Shown: positions 1 through 8,143, counted from the stretch's first letter. The stretch: 64,000 bases of DNA from Prevotella sp. MGM1 (GCF_002933775.1 NZ_BEWV01000207.1:28132-92131), one strand, 5' to 3'. Made by a program: numbers and translations. The notes: a model not told the origin generated them from the sequence alone.

Positions 1-321
1 ATAATATTCCTGTTCCTCGTCCGACCATTCAGCGGTCATTGCATCCGCTTCCCTCCACAGTTTGTCATAGAGAATGGCTCTTTGATTGTCTCTCTCGTGC
101 CACTGCCATATCTTGTGATTGAGGACAAGGCAAAGTTCCGTCCAATACTTGTAGTTGTCTTTCCATTCAGACTTGGCTCGCCTGTATGTGTCGGCTATGG
201 CATTGTTCCCGAACTTGTCGGCAATGGAGAAATCCTGCCAAAAGGTGGTTATCGGCTCGTAACCGTTCAACTCTGTTATGTTCCATCTTGGGATGGCGAT
301 TTGAAGTGCTTGCATACTCAT
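1..321 (-). CDS. Conserved hypothetical protein, partial (runs off left edge)
   Basis: An open frame of 107 codons runs from ATG at 321 to base 1 with no stop, so the C-terminus lies outside the window. The protein begins MSMQALQIAIPRWN and is rich in Trp, Tyr and charged residues, with no signal peptide or membrane segment in the visible part. I do not recognise a family. Its start overlaps the stop of the upstream gene by one base (TAATG), which suggests translational coupling. The setting among conjugation-type genes makes it an accessory protein of the mobile element. Confidence that it is coding is high; function is unknown. Confidence 0.75.
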   Translation of the reverse strand, partial: MSMQALQIAIPRWNITELNGYEPITTFWQDFSIADKFGNNAIADTYRRAKSEWKDNYKYWTELCLVLNHKIWQWHERDNQRAILYDKLWREADAMTAEWSDEEQEYY

Positions 322-632
322 TATTGTTTACGGTTTTCGTAATACTCTTCGGGCAAATGATAGAGGTCGTTCTCTGCCAAATGGTCTATGGATTCCGCTG
401 CCAGACGGCACGCCCATTCGTTACGCTGGTCATATCTTCCCTTGTGTCAGTTCTCCGCCAACTGCTCCATAAAGTAGAACATCAGTTTGGCTTTCTCGTT
501 TACCAAATAGCGGTGGTCGTCCGCCAATGCCTTGCCCATTTTTCGGGGTGAAGCCATTTTGCCGTTCACATAGTTTGAGAACTCGTCTGCAAATCGTTTG
601 TCGTTCTCCGATAGTTGATTGTTGTACTCCAT
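321..632 (-). pseudogene. Small conserved protein interrupted by an in-frame TGA
   Basis: Reading from ATG at 632 gives about 61 residues (MEYNNQLSENDKRFADEF...) ending at TGA 449..447. The same frame then continues for 41 sense codons to TAA at 323..321, which overlaps the next gene's ATG. There is no start codon just after the TGA, and the downstream part reads as protein (RYDQRNEWACRLAAESI), so the two parts look like one gene with a Trp (TGG) to TGA change. The frame also extends upstream to an ATG at 701. I prefer 632 because the 633-701 stretch matches the untranslated leader of the gene at 3552. It could be a decaying gene, a sequencing error or readthrough. Function unknown. Confidence 0.6.
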
Positions 633-662
633 TTCTAATGAATTTTGATGTTGAATATTTTT

Positions 663-876
663 TTTCTTTTCCCTTTGCTTGAAGCTGTCAAACTTCGCCA
701 CCGGGATATGTTTTATGTGCGTTAAAGACTATAGGGTAAGGGAGATAAGACAAGTAAACAAACAGGGAGTTAATGAAATACCACTAATGGCACATTCGTG
801 GAAAGCTGTCGTTAAGTCCACTGAATTGTTAGCGCAAGTGGTACTTGGCATTCTACCGCCATAGTACCTTTGCACG
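663..876. repeat. Leader/promoter module, copy A
   Basis: This stretch is a diverged copy of 3586-3831. Shared blocks include ACTTGTCTTATC, GGTATTTCAT, a purine-rich GGGAAAAGAAAAA block (minus strand), and an inverted repeat GGTACT (840-845) / AGTACC (863-868) with a 17-nt spacer. The minus-strand side leads into the gene starting at 632. The plus strand carries a -7-like TACCTTTG at 865-872. It looks like a shared regulatory leader for element genes. Confidence 0.6.
865..872 (+). promoter_or_regulatory. -7-like element TACCTTTG
   Basis: TACCTTTG fits the Bacteroides TAnnTTTG consensus and faces right, into 873-1158, where no convincing gene exists but several hairpins do. The surrounding GTACCTTTGC also fits GTAnnTTTGC, the core recognised by CTnDOT-type integrases. 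No clear -33 TTTG sits 19 nt upstream. Confidence 0.35.
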
Positions 877-1158
877 ATAAAACAATGCCGTGTGGCGTGA
901 TGGTCGGCTCTAAGAAGAATCCTCCGATGACTATAATGGGAGATTATCCTATAAAGGTTTTAGGATATAAATTCGGCCATAGTTTTTATTTGTTGCCGAC
1001 ATTATACAAAAGGATATATATGCAGTACATTATAAAAGCGCATTTAAGTCCTATATAACAGAAATCGCTACGGTAATCAGCAAGTTACCGTAGCCACGCA
1101 TAAAGCCACCTGCTACAATGTGTGTCGTAACAAGTGGCTGACGAAAAGAAAGAACAGA
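873..1158. other. Structured non-coding stretch
   Basis: No convincing gene is seen; the only plus-strand frame (870-1058) has an unnatural composition. Hairpins are present: TATCCTA (945-951) with TAGGATA (961-967), a perfect 10-bp stem GCTACGGTAA (1067-1076) / TTACCGTAGC (1085-1094), and AGCCAC (1104-1109) / GTGGCT (1134-1139). With the promoter-like element at 865 it could encode a small plus-strand RNA, but this is inference. Confidence 0.35.
1067..1139 (-). terminator. Tandem hairpins after the pcfJ-like gene
   Basis: Two stem-loops follow the stop of the PcfJ-like gene on the minus strand: AGCCAC/GTGGCT followed by TTTAT, then a perfect 10-bp stem with an 8-nt loop. The T tracts are short, so factor-independent termination is likely but not certain. 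Confidence 0.45.
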
Positions 1159-2424
1159 TTAAGCGGTCATTCGCTTACGGATTTGCCGGGCGTTCTTCTG
1201 AACAAGCCGGATAATTCGGTCGTGGTATTCCGTAGCCTTATTGCAAAGCCCTCTTGACTGCAATACCTTGAATGTTTCAAGGCTCAATTCAATGGTTTCA
1301 ACACGCTGGTTGTCAATCCGTGCTGAAAATACCAACGACTGCGGTTTGAGATAATATTCGCATTGTCCGACACAATGATGCAGGGCGTTCCCTTCCTTGT
1401 AATAATCATCCACGCTCTCCAACACACTGACTACAATCAGTCCGTCCGTGAATGACAATCCGAAGAATTTGCTTTTTAATTCTCTGAAACGCTCCTCGCT
1501 CTCCTTTGCCTTTTTCCTTTGTTCCTCACGCTCCTCCCGTTCTTGAATAATCCTTGCCCGTTCCTGATAGCGGTCGTGTTCGGCTTTCAAGTCTAATGGA
1601 CAGACATAGTGGGCATTGTGAATGTCCTTGCCACACCTTTCAAGTAAGCGGATGTAATCTATCCAAAGAGAAATATCTGCTATATGATAGCCATTGCGTA
1701 AGACTATCTTGTAAGTGTTCCAATACAAATCAAAGTACATTGAATGTTGCAGGAAGTAGTTCAAATCAGTTTTCCTGCCTGCCTTGAACATCGTTTCGGC
1801 TCTGCTGTCTGTCAACAAGGCTTCGATAAGCCGTGTCGGTTCGATGTCAGCCAATGAGCCTTGCAATCCGTTGCGTCTTAACTTTGGAGTGGCAGAATAA
1901 TATGGATAGACCTTGCAATCGGCAATCCGTCTGTACACATAGTTGTCTCTCCGTAACTCCAGACAGCCGTCCAAAACAAAAGTATCTGCGTAATGTCCGA
2001 GTGTGCGTTTCAATGCCGTTATCTCCGTCTTGCCGTTATCATCCACCCAATAGCGTGCAATCTCCATAGAATAATACTCCGCTTTCTTGCCTTTACGGAA
2101 GTTTGCGTTCATAAGAAATACACGCTGTACCTGTAAACCGTCCTGTGTGGCAAGTGTGGAATAATACGCTTTGTCCTTGAATGTCCTGCACTTGGTGTCC
2201 AGTATCTCCAGTCTTGCACCGCAATGTGGGCAACGGCACACCTTTTCGTTGCTCTCGTTCCATTGATAACCGCAATCCATACAGGTCGTTCCTCCGTTTT
2301 TGGTGCGGTATGCGTAATGGCTGATACATTGACGGAATGCCCATAACTCCTGCTTCTTTGTCTGTGGCAGTAACCGTCCGTTGGCGGTTACTACCTTATG
2401 CTGTAATCTCGTTTTCGCTCTCAT
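1159..2424 (-). CDS. PcfJ-like conjugation-associated protein
   Basis: The 421-residue product has an N-terminal zinc-ribbon-like pair of CxxC motifs (C48-x2-C51 and C65-x2-C68), a charged helical middle (about 285-320, rich in E, R and K), and a C-terminal block with LHHCVG near 348-353. This pattern matches the PcfJ-like family, named after a protein of the enterococcal plasmid pCF10 and common on Bacteroides mobile elements. The family's molecular role is not settled. Its ATG overlaps the TGA of the PcfK-like gene (ATGA), so the pair is translationally coupled. Hairpins follow the stop. Family assignment is fairly secure; function is inferred from context. Confidence 0.8.
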   Translation of the reverse strand: MRAKTRLQHKVVTANGRLLPQTKKQELWAFRQCISHYAYRTKNGGTTCMDCGYQWNESNEKVCRCPHCGARLEILDTKCRTFKDKAYYSTLATQDGLQVQRVFLMNANFRKGKKAEYYSMEIARYWVDDNGKTEITALKRTLGHYADTFVLDGCLELRRDNYVYRRIADCKVYPYYSATPKLRRNGLQGSLADIEPTRLIEALLTDSRAETMFKAGRKTDLNYFLQHSMYFDLYWNTYKIVLRNGYHIADISLWIDYIRLLERCGKDIHNAHYVCPLDLKAEHDRYQERARIIQEREEREEQRKKAKESEERFRELKSKFFGLSFTDGLIVVSVLESVDDYYKEGNALHHCVGQCEYYLKPQSLVFSARIDNQRVETIELSLETFKVLQSRGLCNKATEYHDRIIRLVQKNARQIRKRMTA

Positions 2425-2861
2425 AGTCCTAAATCAAATAATGTTGGTTGTTCGGGTTCTTGTCTGACCGCTTTCGGGGTCGGCTTCGGTTTGCTGTTTC
2501 GCTGTTGGATTTTACGCAGTTCCTCGTTTTGGTAGGCTTTGAGTGCATTCTCCCTCGCTTCGGCTTGTTCTTCGGGAGATAGTTCTACTCTATGGTTGAC
2601 TATCACTCCGCAGTTGACCGCCTTTCCCACTTCTATATCATCTTCATCATAGTAATGTACTCCAAGCGAATAAACCTCGTCATCGGTCATACCGCAACCG
2701 CCCTCTTTACAGATTGCCATTGCCTGGTTGAGTATGAATGTCACGCAATCGTCCAAATTCTTGTTCTCTTTGGCATACGATACAGCAAAGAGTTCATCGG
2801 TCTTGGCTCTTTCGTCCAGATATGCCTTAATTGCCTGCTTAAAATGTTCTGTTCCTTTCAT
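2421..2861 (-). CDS. PcfK-like conjugation-associated protein
   Basis: The 146-residue protein starts MKGTEHFKQAIKAYLDERAK and ends in a Pro/Lys/Gln-rich tail (PKPTPKAVRQEPEQ) followed by TLFDLGL, the layout of PcfK-like proteins. It sits directly upstream of and overlaps the PcfJ-like gene, the usual pairing on Bacteroides conjugative and mobilisable elements. No membrane segment or signal peptide is present, so it is cytoplasmic. The C-terminal LFDL tag could be a short interaction motif. Biochemical function is unknown; a role in DNA transfer is inferred. Confidence 0.75.
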   Translation of the reverse strand: MKGTEHFKQAIKAYLDERAKTDELFAVSYAKENKNLDDCVTFILNQAMAICKEGGCGMTDDEVYSLGVHYYDEDDIEVGKAVNCGVIVNHRVELSPEEQAEARENALKAYQNEELRKIQQRNSKPKPTPKAVRQEPEQPTLFDLGL

Positions 2862-2869
2862 AATGTCTG

Positions 2870-3061
2870 TTATTTTGCTTGATAATAGATACTTGGTTCA
2901 CTTGAAACATTGTATATGTACGCTCCGCACCTTACCAAAAGTGCTTGGTTTCCGTAGTACATCCGTTTCATTCCTTTAATACTGCCTGTGTGGTGGAAAT
3001 TGGGAAATCGGCTGATATTGCACCACTTTCCTTGTTCCTTTGTCATTCGTCTTGTCCTCAT
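2870..3061 (-). CDS. Small conserved mobile-element protein
   Basis: A 63-residue basic, Tyr-rich protein (MRTRRMTKEQGKWCNISRF...). It lies 8 bases upstream of the PcfK-like gene and 5 bases downstream of the 3552 gene, all on one strand, so it fits an operon. A second ATG at residue 7 (MTKEQGK) could be the true start. Small proteins of this appearance are frequent beside pcfK on Bacteroides elements, but I cannot name a family or function. Confidence 0.6.
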   Translation of the reverse strand: MRTRRMTKEQGKWCNISRFPNFHHTGSIKGMKRMYYGNQALLVRCGAYIYNVSSEPSIYYQAK

Positions 3062-3066
3062 AGCGT

Positions 3067-3552
3067 TTAGAAATGATAGTCAATAACTCCACCGATGTAA
3101 AGTAGTTTTCCCGGCTCGAACTGGCTGACCATCTGTAAAAACGAGTACGATTGTTCGGCATAGCCATTAACGCCATGCTCGTCCATATAGAACTGATAAC
3201 CGAGGTCAAGCGGATTTTTGAGAAATTTTTCAAGTTGGTACACCGCCCCAATCCACATCATGCAGTTTTCAACGGTAACGGCTTGTGCCTTTTCTTGGAT
3301 GGCTGTAACAAATTCCTTTTTCCACTTGTCCGCACCGCCATTGTATCGGATTGTGTTTTCTCCCACAAGAGTGAACATCCCTTTTGGCAATGCCTTTTCT
3401 ATCAGATTGGCAATATGGAATTTGCGTTCTTCCTCGTCTATCTCCGAACAATAGTCGTAATAGTGTCCGTCCCCTTGTTCAAGGGTGTCCTCGTTCAAGT
3501 AGTTGTCCCTGTCAACTCTTGTTTCCGTGATTTGAAAAATCTTGCTGTGCAT
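3067..3552 (-). CDS. Conserved hypothetical protein
   Basis: A 161-residue soluble, acidic protein starting MHSKIFQITETRVDRDNYL, with no signal peptide or recognisable catalytic motif. It is the first gene of a tight minus-strand group (this gene, a 63-residue protein, PcfK-like, PcfJ-like) with gaps of 5 to 8 bases or overlap. It is preceded by a long leader that is duplicated upstream of the gene at 632, so both operons may share control. Function unknown; an element-maintenance or transfer role is inferred from neighbours only. Confidence 0.7.
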   Translation of the reverse strand: MHSKIFQITETRVDRDNYLNEDTLEQGDGHYYDYCSEIDEEERKFHIANLIEKALPKGMFTLVGENTIRYNGGADKWKKEFVTAIQEKAQAVTVENCMMWIGAVYQLEKFLKNPLDLGYQFYMDEHGVNGYAEQSYSFLQMVSQFEPGKLLYIGGVIDYHF

Positions 3553-3585
3553 AATCAGTCTGTTTTAATCGTTGAACTTTTGTCT

Positions 3586-3831
3586 TTTTCTTTTCCCTTA
3601 TTTTGAAGCCTTTATCGGCTTTCTTGTCGGGATCTGAATTTTACGTGCTATCAAGAGACTGAGGAAACAGAGGGATAAGACAAGTAAATGGCAGAGGAGT
3701 TGATGAAATACCCAATTTACGCTTGACGGAAATTGCGGAAAGTTGTTGTCAAGTCCACCAAGCCATTAGCGAGCAGACCTGCATAGCGGTACTTGGCGTT
3801 CCCTCACCGCAGTACCTTTGCAAAGGAAAAT
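3586..3831. repeat. Leader/promoter module, copy B
   Basis: Diverged copy of 663-876. It has the same order of blocks and the same inverted repeat GGTACT (3788-3793) / AGTACC (3811-3816) with an identical 17-nt spacer. On the minus strand it forms the leader of the 3552 gene. On the plus strand it contains TACCTTTG at 3813-3820. Confidence 0.6.
3813..3820 (+). promoter_or_regulatory. -7-like element TACCTTTG
   Basis: This is the second copy of the rightward TAnnTTTG element, again inside GTACCTTTGC. It would transcribe 3826-3950, which has no gene but holds a CCGGC...GCCGG stem and ends at the hairpin at 3922-3950. A small RNA is possible. Confidence 0.35.
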
Positions 3832-3921
3832 AGAGCCGGCAAGATGAGCCGGAGGAGTTCATGATTTGTAAAGCACAGCCTTTGTATAAGGGGCGATAAA
3901 TTTGTACTATATCAAAAACAA

Positions 3922-3950
3922 GAGAGCCGATCCATCACGGACAGGCTCTC
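3922..3950 (-). terminator. Terminator of the OmpA-family gene
   Basis: GAGAGCC (3922-3928) pairs with GGCTCTC (3944-3950) around a 15-nt loop. On the minus strand it is followed by TTGTTTTTG, as expected for a factor-independent terminator after the gene ending at 4009. Confidence 0.65.
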
Positions 3951-4008
3951 CCTTCAAAAGAATTGACATTTAACTAATCAATTTGAACAAAAAGAATCTT
4001 ACACTTTA

Positions 4009-5511
4009 CTATTTCATATATAGCATGACTTTGGTATGTCTGTTAGCTTCAGTGGGTACATAATTGGAAATACCTCCTTGACTGACCTTTGTTATATTTT
4101 CAACGGCCACTCCGCGCCTGCGTAACTCCGTGGCAATATAATCGGCTCTCGATGCGCTCAACTTATTGTTTATATCGGCAGTTCCAGTGGCAGCGTCAGC
4201 CGCATCTGCAACAGTCACGGATAATCCGTATTTCTTTGTCACACGCGCCAGTTCATCCAGATTGATCAACTGGGATTTATCGGTCAGTTGAGCCGTGCCG
4301 AGTTCAAAGAAGAAATAGACAGGTGAACCGATGCATTCGTTACCGGAACCTATAAAGGAGAGATAATCCGAATGGCTATAAATGGAAATGCTGTCATTAT
4401 TCATATCCGGAGACAGCAGGGAATCGGCACCTGTGACATAGAAGCCGTTTACAACGCTACCGTCATTATTGGGTATGGCATTGACAAATTCAGACTTACT
4501 GAACAAACTGTCATTGGACAATGGAGACTTGCCATCCCAATGCCTGTTTTTCAATCTTGCCCGGAGCGAGTTCAGTCCGCTGTAATCGTTTCTCGGATAG
4601 ACATTGCCCAAACTCTCCCGGTCATCAAACATCTTGCTATATTTATCAAGCAAGCCCTCAATTTCCAGAATCTTCTTCAATTCGTTGATCGTTCTCATCG
4701 CCCTGTCATGTTGCCCGGTGTATCTGCGATTACTCTCCGATAGCTGTGAAGCGTAACCAATCAGCCACTCGTTCTGCCGGATGTAAGGACTCGCATCAAC
4801 GGCACGTTTCCAGCCGGTCTTTCCAATCGTAAACGACAAGCCGGCTGACACGGAGAGCATATTATCTCCGAAACGATTGGATTTGCCATAGCCATCAAAG
4901 TCCTGGAATGTGGAAACATTGCCAATTTCCAACAATGCAGACAGCCGTTTACAGATACGGTATTGTCCCTGTATTCCGTATGAAACGGCAAACGGATTAT
5001 GTCCGTTCTGCGGATTGTGCATCAGTCCAAATCCTATGTATGGAATGATTCCCCAACGAGGATTCTCAACCTTGCCATACCGATATCCAAGCACATTCCA
5101 CATCAAGTCAGCATGAAAGTGATGGTAGTCATTTGTGACCAGTTCGCAATCTTTGAACTGCCAACCTCCATAACCGATTCTTGCTCCGATCTGCGGAGTG
5201 AACCACTTGCCAAGCGATGCGAAAATAGTAGGCTTTATCCTGTCAAATAAGTCGGCACAACCAACAGGTTTGCCAATGAACGCACTTGCACCACCTTGAA
5301 GACTGACAAGCCAGTTGCCGTTCCAAGGCGATGTCACGAATACACCCTTGTGGTAAGTCGGATCCAAAGGCCGAAGCATCTGTTCGATATCCGTGTACGA
5401 CTCCAGCTGTACAGTGTCCTTTGTCACAGGTGGTACAGCCGCTTTCATGTGCAGTGAACAGCCCATACCTGCCACTGCCAGAATTAAAAATATTTTCTTT
5501 GTCATATTCAA
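4009..5511 (-). CDS. OmpA-family outer membrane protein
   Basis: The 500-residue product begins with a signal peptide (about residues 1-25, MNMTKKIFLILAVAGMG...). The first half has alternating aromatic/polar strands and Gly-rich turns typical of an outer membrane beta-barrel. A helical linker follows near 245-290. The C-terminal ~100 residues match the OmpA-like peptidoglycan-binding fold, with the NxxLSxxRAxxV pattern (NNKLSASRADYIATELRRRG) and a late NRHTKV. It should sit in the outer membrane and contact the cell wall. It is just downstream of the MobV gene, so a role in mating contact or surface change of the host is possible but unproven. A hairpin terminator follows. Confidence 0.8.
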   Translation of the reverse strand: MNMTKKIFLILAVAGMGCSLHMKAAVPPVTKDTVQLESYTDIEQMLRPLDPTYHKGVFVTSPWNGNWLVSLQGGASAFIGKPVGCADLFDRIKPTIFASLGKWFTPQIGARIGYGGWQFKDCELVTNDYHHFHADLMWNVLGYRYGKVENPRWGIIPYIGFGLMHNPQNGHNPFAVSYGIQGQYRICKRLSALLEIGNVSTFQDFDGYGKSNRFGDNMLSVSAGLSFTIGKTGWKRAVDASPYIRQNEWLIGYASQLSESNRRYTGQHDRAMRTINELKKILEIEGLLDKYSKMFDDRESLGNVYPRNDYSGLNSLRARLKNRHWDGKSPLSNDSLFSKSEFVNAIPNNDGSVVNGFYVTGADSLLSPDMNNDSISIYSHSDYLSFIGSGNECIGSPVYFFFELGTAQLTDKSQLINLDELARVTKKYGLSVTVADAADAATGTADINNKLSASRADYIATELRRRGVAVENITKVSQGGISNYVPTEANRHTKVMLYMK

Positions 5512-5559
5512 CGCATTATTTTGTTTTGTTATCCATTGCAGAAAAACATATTCTGCCGA

Positions 5560-7023
5560 TTACCTCTTTTGCTTCTTGCCGGAAGTCGGTCGCATCATTC
5601 TGCTTGCCATCATCATGCAACGCCTTGCCCACGCACGGTTATCCTCGTCATCATCCTTTCCCCATTTAAGGTTGCTTTTACTTCCTCCACCGCCATGCGT
5701 TTCGGCAAATGTAGTGGCATCGTTGACCATACCAAGGAAGAGGAGCGTGGCGCAGTGCATCACTTCCGCCCCTTGCTCGGTCAGGCTCTGCAACAAAGAA
5801 CCGTCAAAGACGGATTGTTCCGCAGCTCCCATTTCAGCCACTCTTGCCGAATGCTCTCCAACCAATGTTTCCAGCATTACATCTTTGAGCAGTACATCCA
5901 CGTTGGAATGGATTTCACGACTGTACTTATAGGCTTCGCCTTTCAGTTCCTCCGTGCGCTCGCCAATGGCATCCATGTCCCTTTTAAGGGCTTCAAGCTG
6001 TTGGTCAGCCGTCCGTAGCTTATCCTGCTTGTCTTCCAGTTTTGTTTGGATAGAAGCCAGTTCTTTTTCCAACCGTTCCCTCTCGGCTATAATGGTAGCC
6101 GTATCTCCCTGATGGGATTGAAGGGTGCGTTCCAATGCCGATAGTTGGGATTCCTTTTCCGCTTTCGCCTTTCTGAGGTTGTCCAACATTGAGGTCAAGC
6201 CTTTCACCCTGCGCTCTGCCAGACTTATTTCCACTTTAAGGTCGGACAGTGCTTTTTTGTGTTGGACAACCTGTTCCTCTATATTGGTACATTCTTCCGA
6301 TAGGTGTCGGCGGTATTCTTCAGTGGTGCGATGTTTTGCACCGGTCTCGGAAATATTCCTGCCCCTTTTCAGATTCCACTTTCTGTTCACTTCCGCAAGC
6401 TCGTCATGCAACTTCTTCGTCCTTGCCGAGAACTCCAGCTTGTCCTTTCCTGCAAACATCTTCTTGAACGCAAACTTACCGTCTTGGATTGGCAATAAGG
6501 TAAGGTGCATATGTGGAGAGAGTTCGTCAAGATGTACATAACAGCCGACGATATTCTCCTCACCGAAACGCTCACTCATAAACCGGTACATATCTTTTGC
6601 CCATTGTTCTATTTCGGGCATTCTTTTGAGCGTGGCATTTTCCAAATTATTGCCGGGTTCATATACCACGTCCTGATCCCCGAATGCCAGTTGCCGTATC
6701 GTATTCTGTGAACCGCTCAGAATAAAATCCACGACAGTCCGGTATTTCGGCTCGGCCAGACCCTCATTCGGATCTTTTATGCCACGTTGCAAAAGGCTTT
6801 CAGCCATCCGTTCCGGAATGGACTGCCTCTTGTCTATTGCTTGAATCTTGCCGCCCTTGACAACCTCAAAATTCAGGCGTTCCCTTTGACGGTCATACCT
6901 TCCTTTTTCCAGGGCGAAGTCCCAGCCCCGTTCGGTCCAGTTGCGCTGGTGTTCGTTGCTTTGGGCGGTGGTTATGCCTTTCATCACGTTCATGTGCATC
7001 ACCTGCCATGATTTTTCAGCCAT
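5560..7023 (-). CDS. MobV-family relaxase (Mob/Pre type)
   Basis: The 487-residue protein starts MAEKSWQVMHMNVMKG, the conserved N-terminus of MobV relaxases. The metal-binding motif HLDELSPHMHL lies at residues 164-174. The region of about 245-400 is a long coiled coil. The enzyme is expected to nick oriT and lead one strand into a recipient cell. The frame is open further upstream to 7218, but that extension has no MobV character and 7021-7023 fits the family start. It lies downstream of a winged-helix protein and upstream of the OmpA-family gene. Whether the element carries its own mating apparatus is not visible here. Confidence 0.92.
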   Translation of the reverse strand: MAEKSWQVMHMNVMKGITTAQSNEHQRNWTERGWDFALEKGRYDRQRERLNFEVVKGGKIQAIDKRQSIPERMAESLLQRGIKDPNEGLAEPKYRTVVDFILSGSQNTIRQLAFGDQDVVYEPGNNLENATLKRMPEIEQWAKDMYRFMSERFGEENIVGCYVHLDELSPHMHLTLLPIQDGKFAFKKMFAGKDKLEFSARTKKLHDELAEVNRKWNLKRGRNISETGAKHRTTEEYRRHLSEECTNIEEQVVQHKKALSDLKVEISLAERRVKGLTSMLDNLRKAKAEKESQLSALERTLQSHQGDTATIIAERERLEKELASIQTKLEDKQDKLRTADQQLEALKRDMDAIGERTEELKGEAYKYSREIHSNVDVLLKDVMLETLVGEHSARVAEMGAAEQSVFDGSLLQSLTEQGAEVMHCATLLFLGMVNDATTFAETHGGGGSKSNLKWGKDDDEDNRAWARRCMMMASRMMRPTSGKKQKR

Positions 7024-7250
7024 ATTATCCGTTTTTATCGGACAACCGATTTGCCACAGCTTGCTGCTTGTCCGGCAACCGCTTCCACCGACCGTAGTCG
7101 TGTGGGGTATTGAGTTACCCATACTTCCCTCTGTTTGGTCAGCGTGCAAGCACCGCTGCACGTTTATAATGGCAAGCCTACAAATGTAGGGCATCACGGC
7201 TCGTCCGTGGTTATACAATAATTTTTGACTTACAACACCGGTTGTGGAGT
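7024..7250. promoter_or_regulatory. Candidate oriT region upstream of the relaxase
   Basis: MobV relaxases usually act on an oriT just upstream of their own gene. This 227-base gap holds a hairpin GGGTA...TACCC near 7107-7122 flanked by GTGTG, and a short CTACA-AA-TGTAG palindrome near 7180-7191. The nick site cannot be fixed by eye; the assignment rests on position and inverted repeats. Confidence 0.4.
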
Positions 7251-8102
7251 CTATAAAAGGGTGAAATCACGCTCCTGGTACTTTGCCCATAACGCCCTGA
7301 ACGGCTGTCGGAGCGTGGCAAGCATATCCGTTTCGCTCGAACTATTGGCCGCACCATCGTTTCCAGCGTCCAGAATCATCTTGGCAGTTATCTTGGATGC
7401 CTCCAAAAGCGAAGTCCAGTCACCTTCCAGTTCCTTGTGGAAGAACTCCAGGAAATCGGTCGGGTCATCGAAGCGCGAATTTCGTATGGCGCGTTTCAGT
7501 CCGGCTACGGCTACACGTTCGACAATCTCTTGGGCTAACTCCGTTTCTGCACCTGCCTTTATTGCCGGCTTGTCGCCCGAATGATCTTTGCCGGATTCAT
7601 CGGCAAGCCGTTTCCGTCCGGCTTCATGATACTGTCCACAAATCTCTCCCATATCTTCGTCAGACAGATTGCCATTTATCCATTCGGACAAAGCCTTGTC
7701 CAAATCATCGGCAAGTCCGGCCCCTGTATGACCAATATAAGAGGCAGGAGTTTCGCCACTGGAGAATGGCGCAAAAGTCACGGTAATGACCACACTCTTT
7801 GCGAACCTTGTCCGACGAACATATCCCATCTCCTCCAGTTTGTCAAGGAACGCCCTAACGGTAGCCCTGTGCCAGTGCCATTCCACCGCAAGGTCTGAAA
7901 TGGTCACATGACACTGGTCAGCCTGCAACACATACTCGTGGTTCTTCAAAAAGGGAGCGATAAAACCTGCCGTTGCTTTCTCCAACAGGTCGTAGTAGGC
8001 ACCGGTCTTTGTCTTCCGTTCACCGACTTTCTCTTTGAGGTAGTCGAAAAACATCATATCTGCCAATACATGATTGGCGGCTCTATTCTTGTCTTTCATC
8101 AT
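7251..8102 (-). CDS. Winged-helix DNA-binding protein of the mobile element
   Basis: A 283-residue protein. Residues about 66-98 (TISDLAVEWHWHRATVRAFLDKLEEMGYVRRTR) form a clear helix-turn-helix plus wing, as in MarR- or replication-protein-like domains. The C-terminal half is helical and acidic with no recognised motif. It lies immediately upstream of the candidate oriT and mob gene, so it may regulate mobilisation, act in the relaxosome, or be a replication initiator for an excised form. The iteron-like repeats at 17.1-17.4 kb would suit the last idea, but nothing links them directly. Confidence 0.7.
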   Translation of the reverse strand: MMKDKNRAANHVLADMMFFDYLKEKVGERKTKTGAYYDLLEKATAGFIAPFLKNHEYVLQADQCHVTISDLAVEWHWHRATVRAFLDKLEEMGYVRRTRFAKSVVITVTFAPFSSGETPASYIGHTGAGLADDLDKALSEWINGNLSDEDMGEICGQYHEAGRKRLADESGKDHSGDKPAIKAGAETELAQEIVERVAVAGLKRAIRNSRFDDPTDFLEFFHKELEGDWTSLLEASKITAKMILDAGNDGAANSSSETDMLATLRQPFRALWAKYQERDFTLL

Positions 8103-8143
8103 TTCATTTGATTTTTGTTTGACTATATGTGGATTCTATCAAC

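Noticed and set aside
321..632. Genetic code change with TGA as Trp
   Set aside because: Neighbouring genes (for example the PcfK-like gene at 2421 and the gene ending at 9078) use TGA as a normal stop, and release factor and tRNA context are ordinary.
870..1058. Plus-strand 62-codon frame after TACCTTTG
   Set aside because: Unnatural composition and full of hairpins; better explained as non-coding.
7024..7218. N-terminal extension of the relaxase
   Set aside because: MobV proteins start at the MAEKSWQ-type sequence; the extension is more likely oriT DNA.
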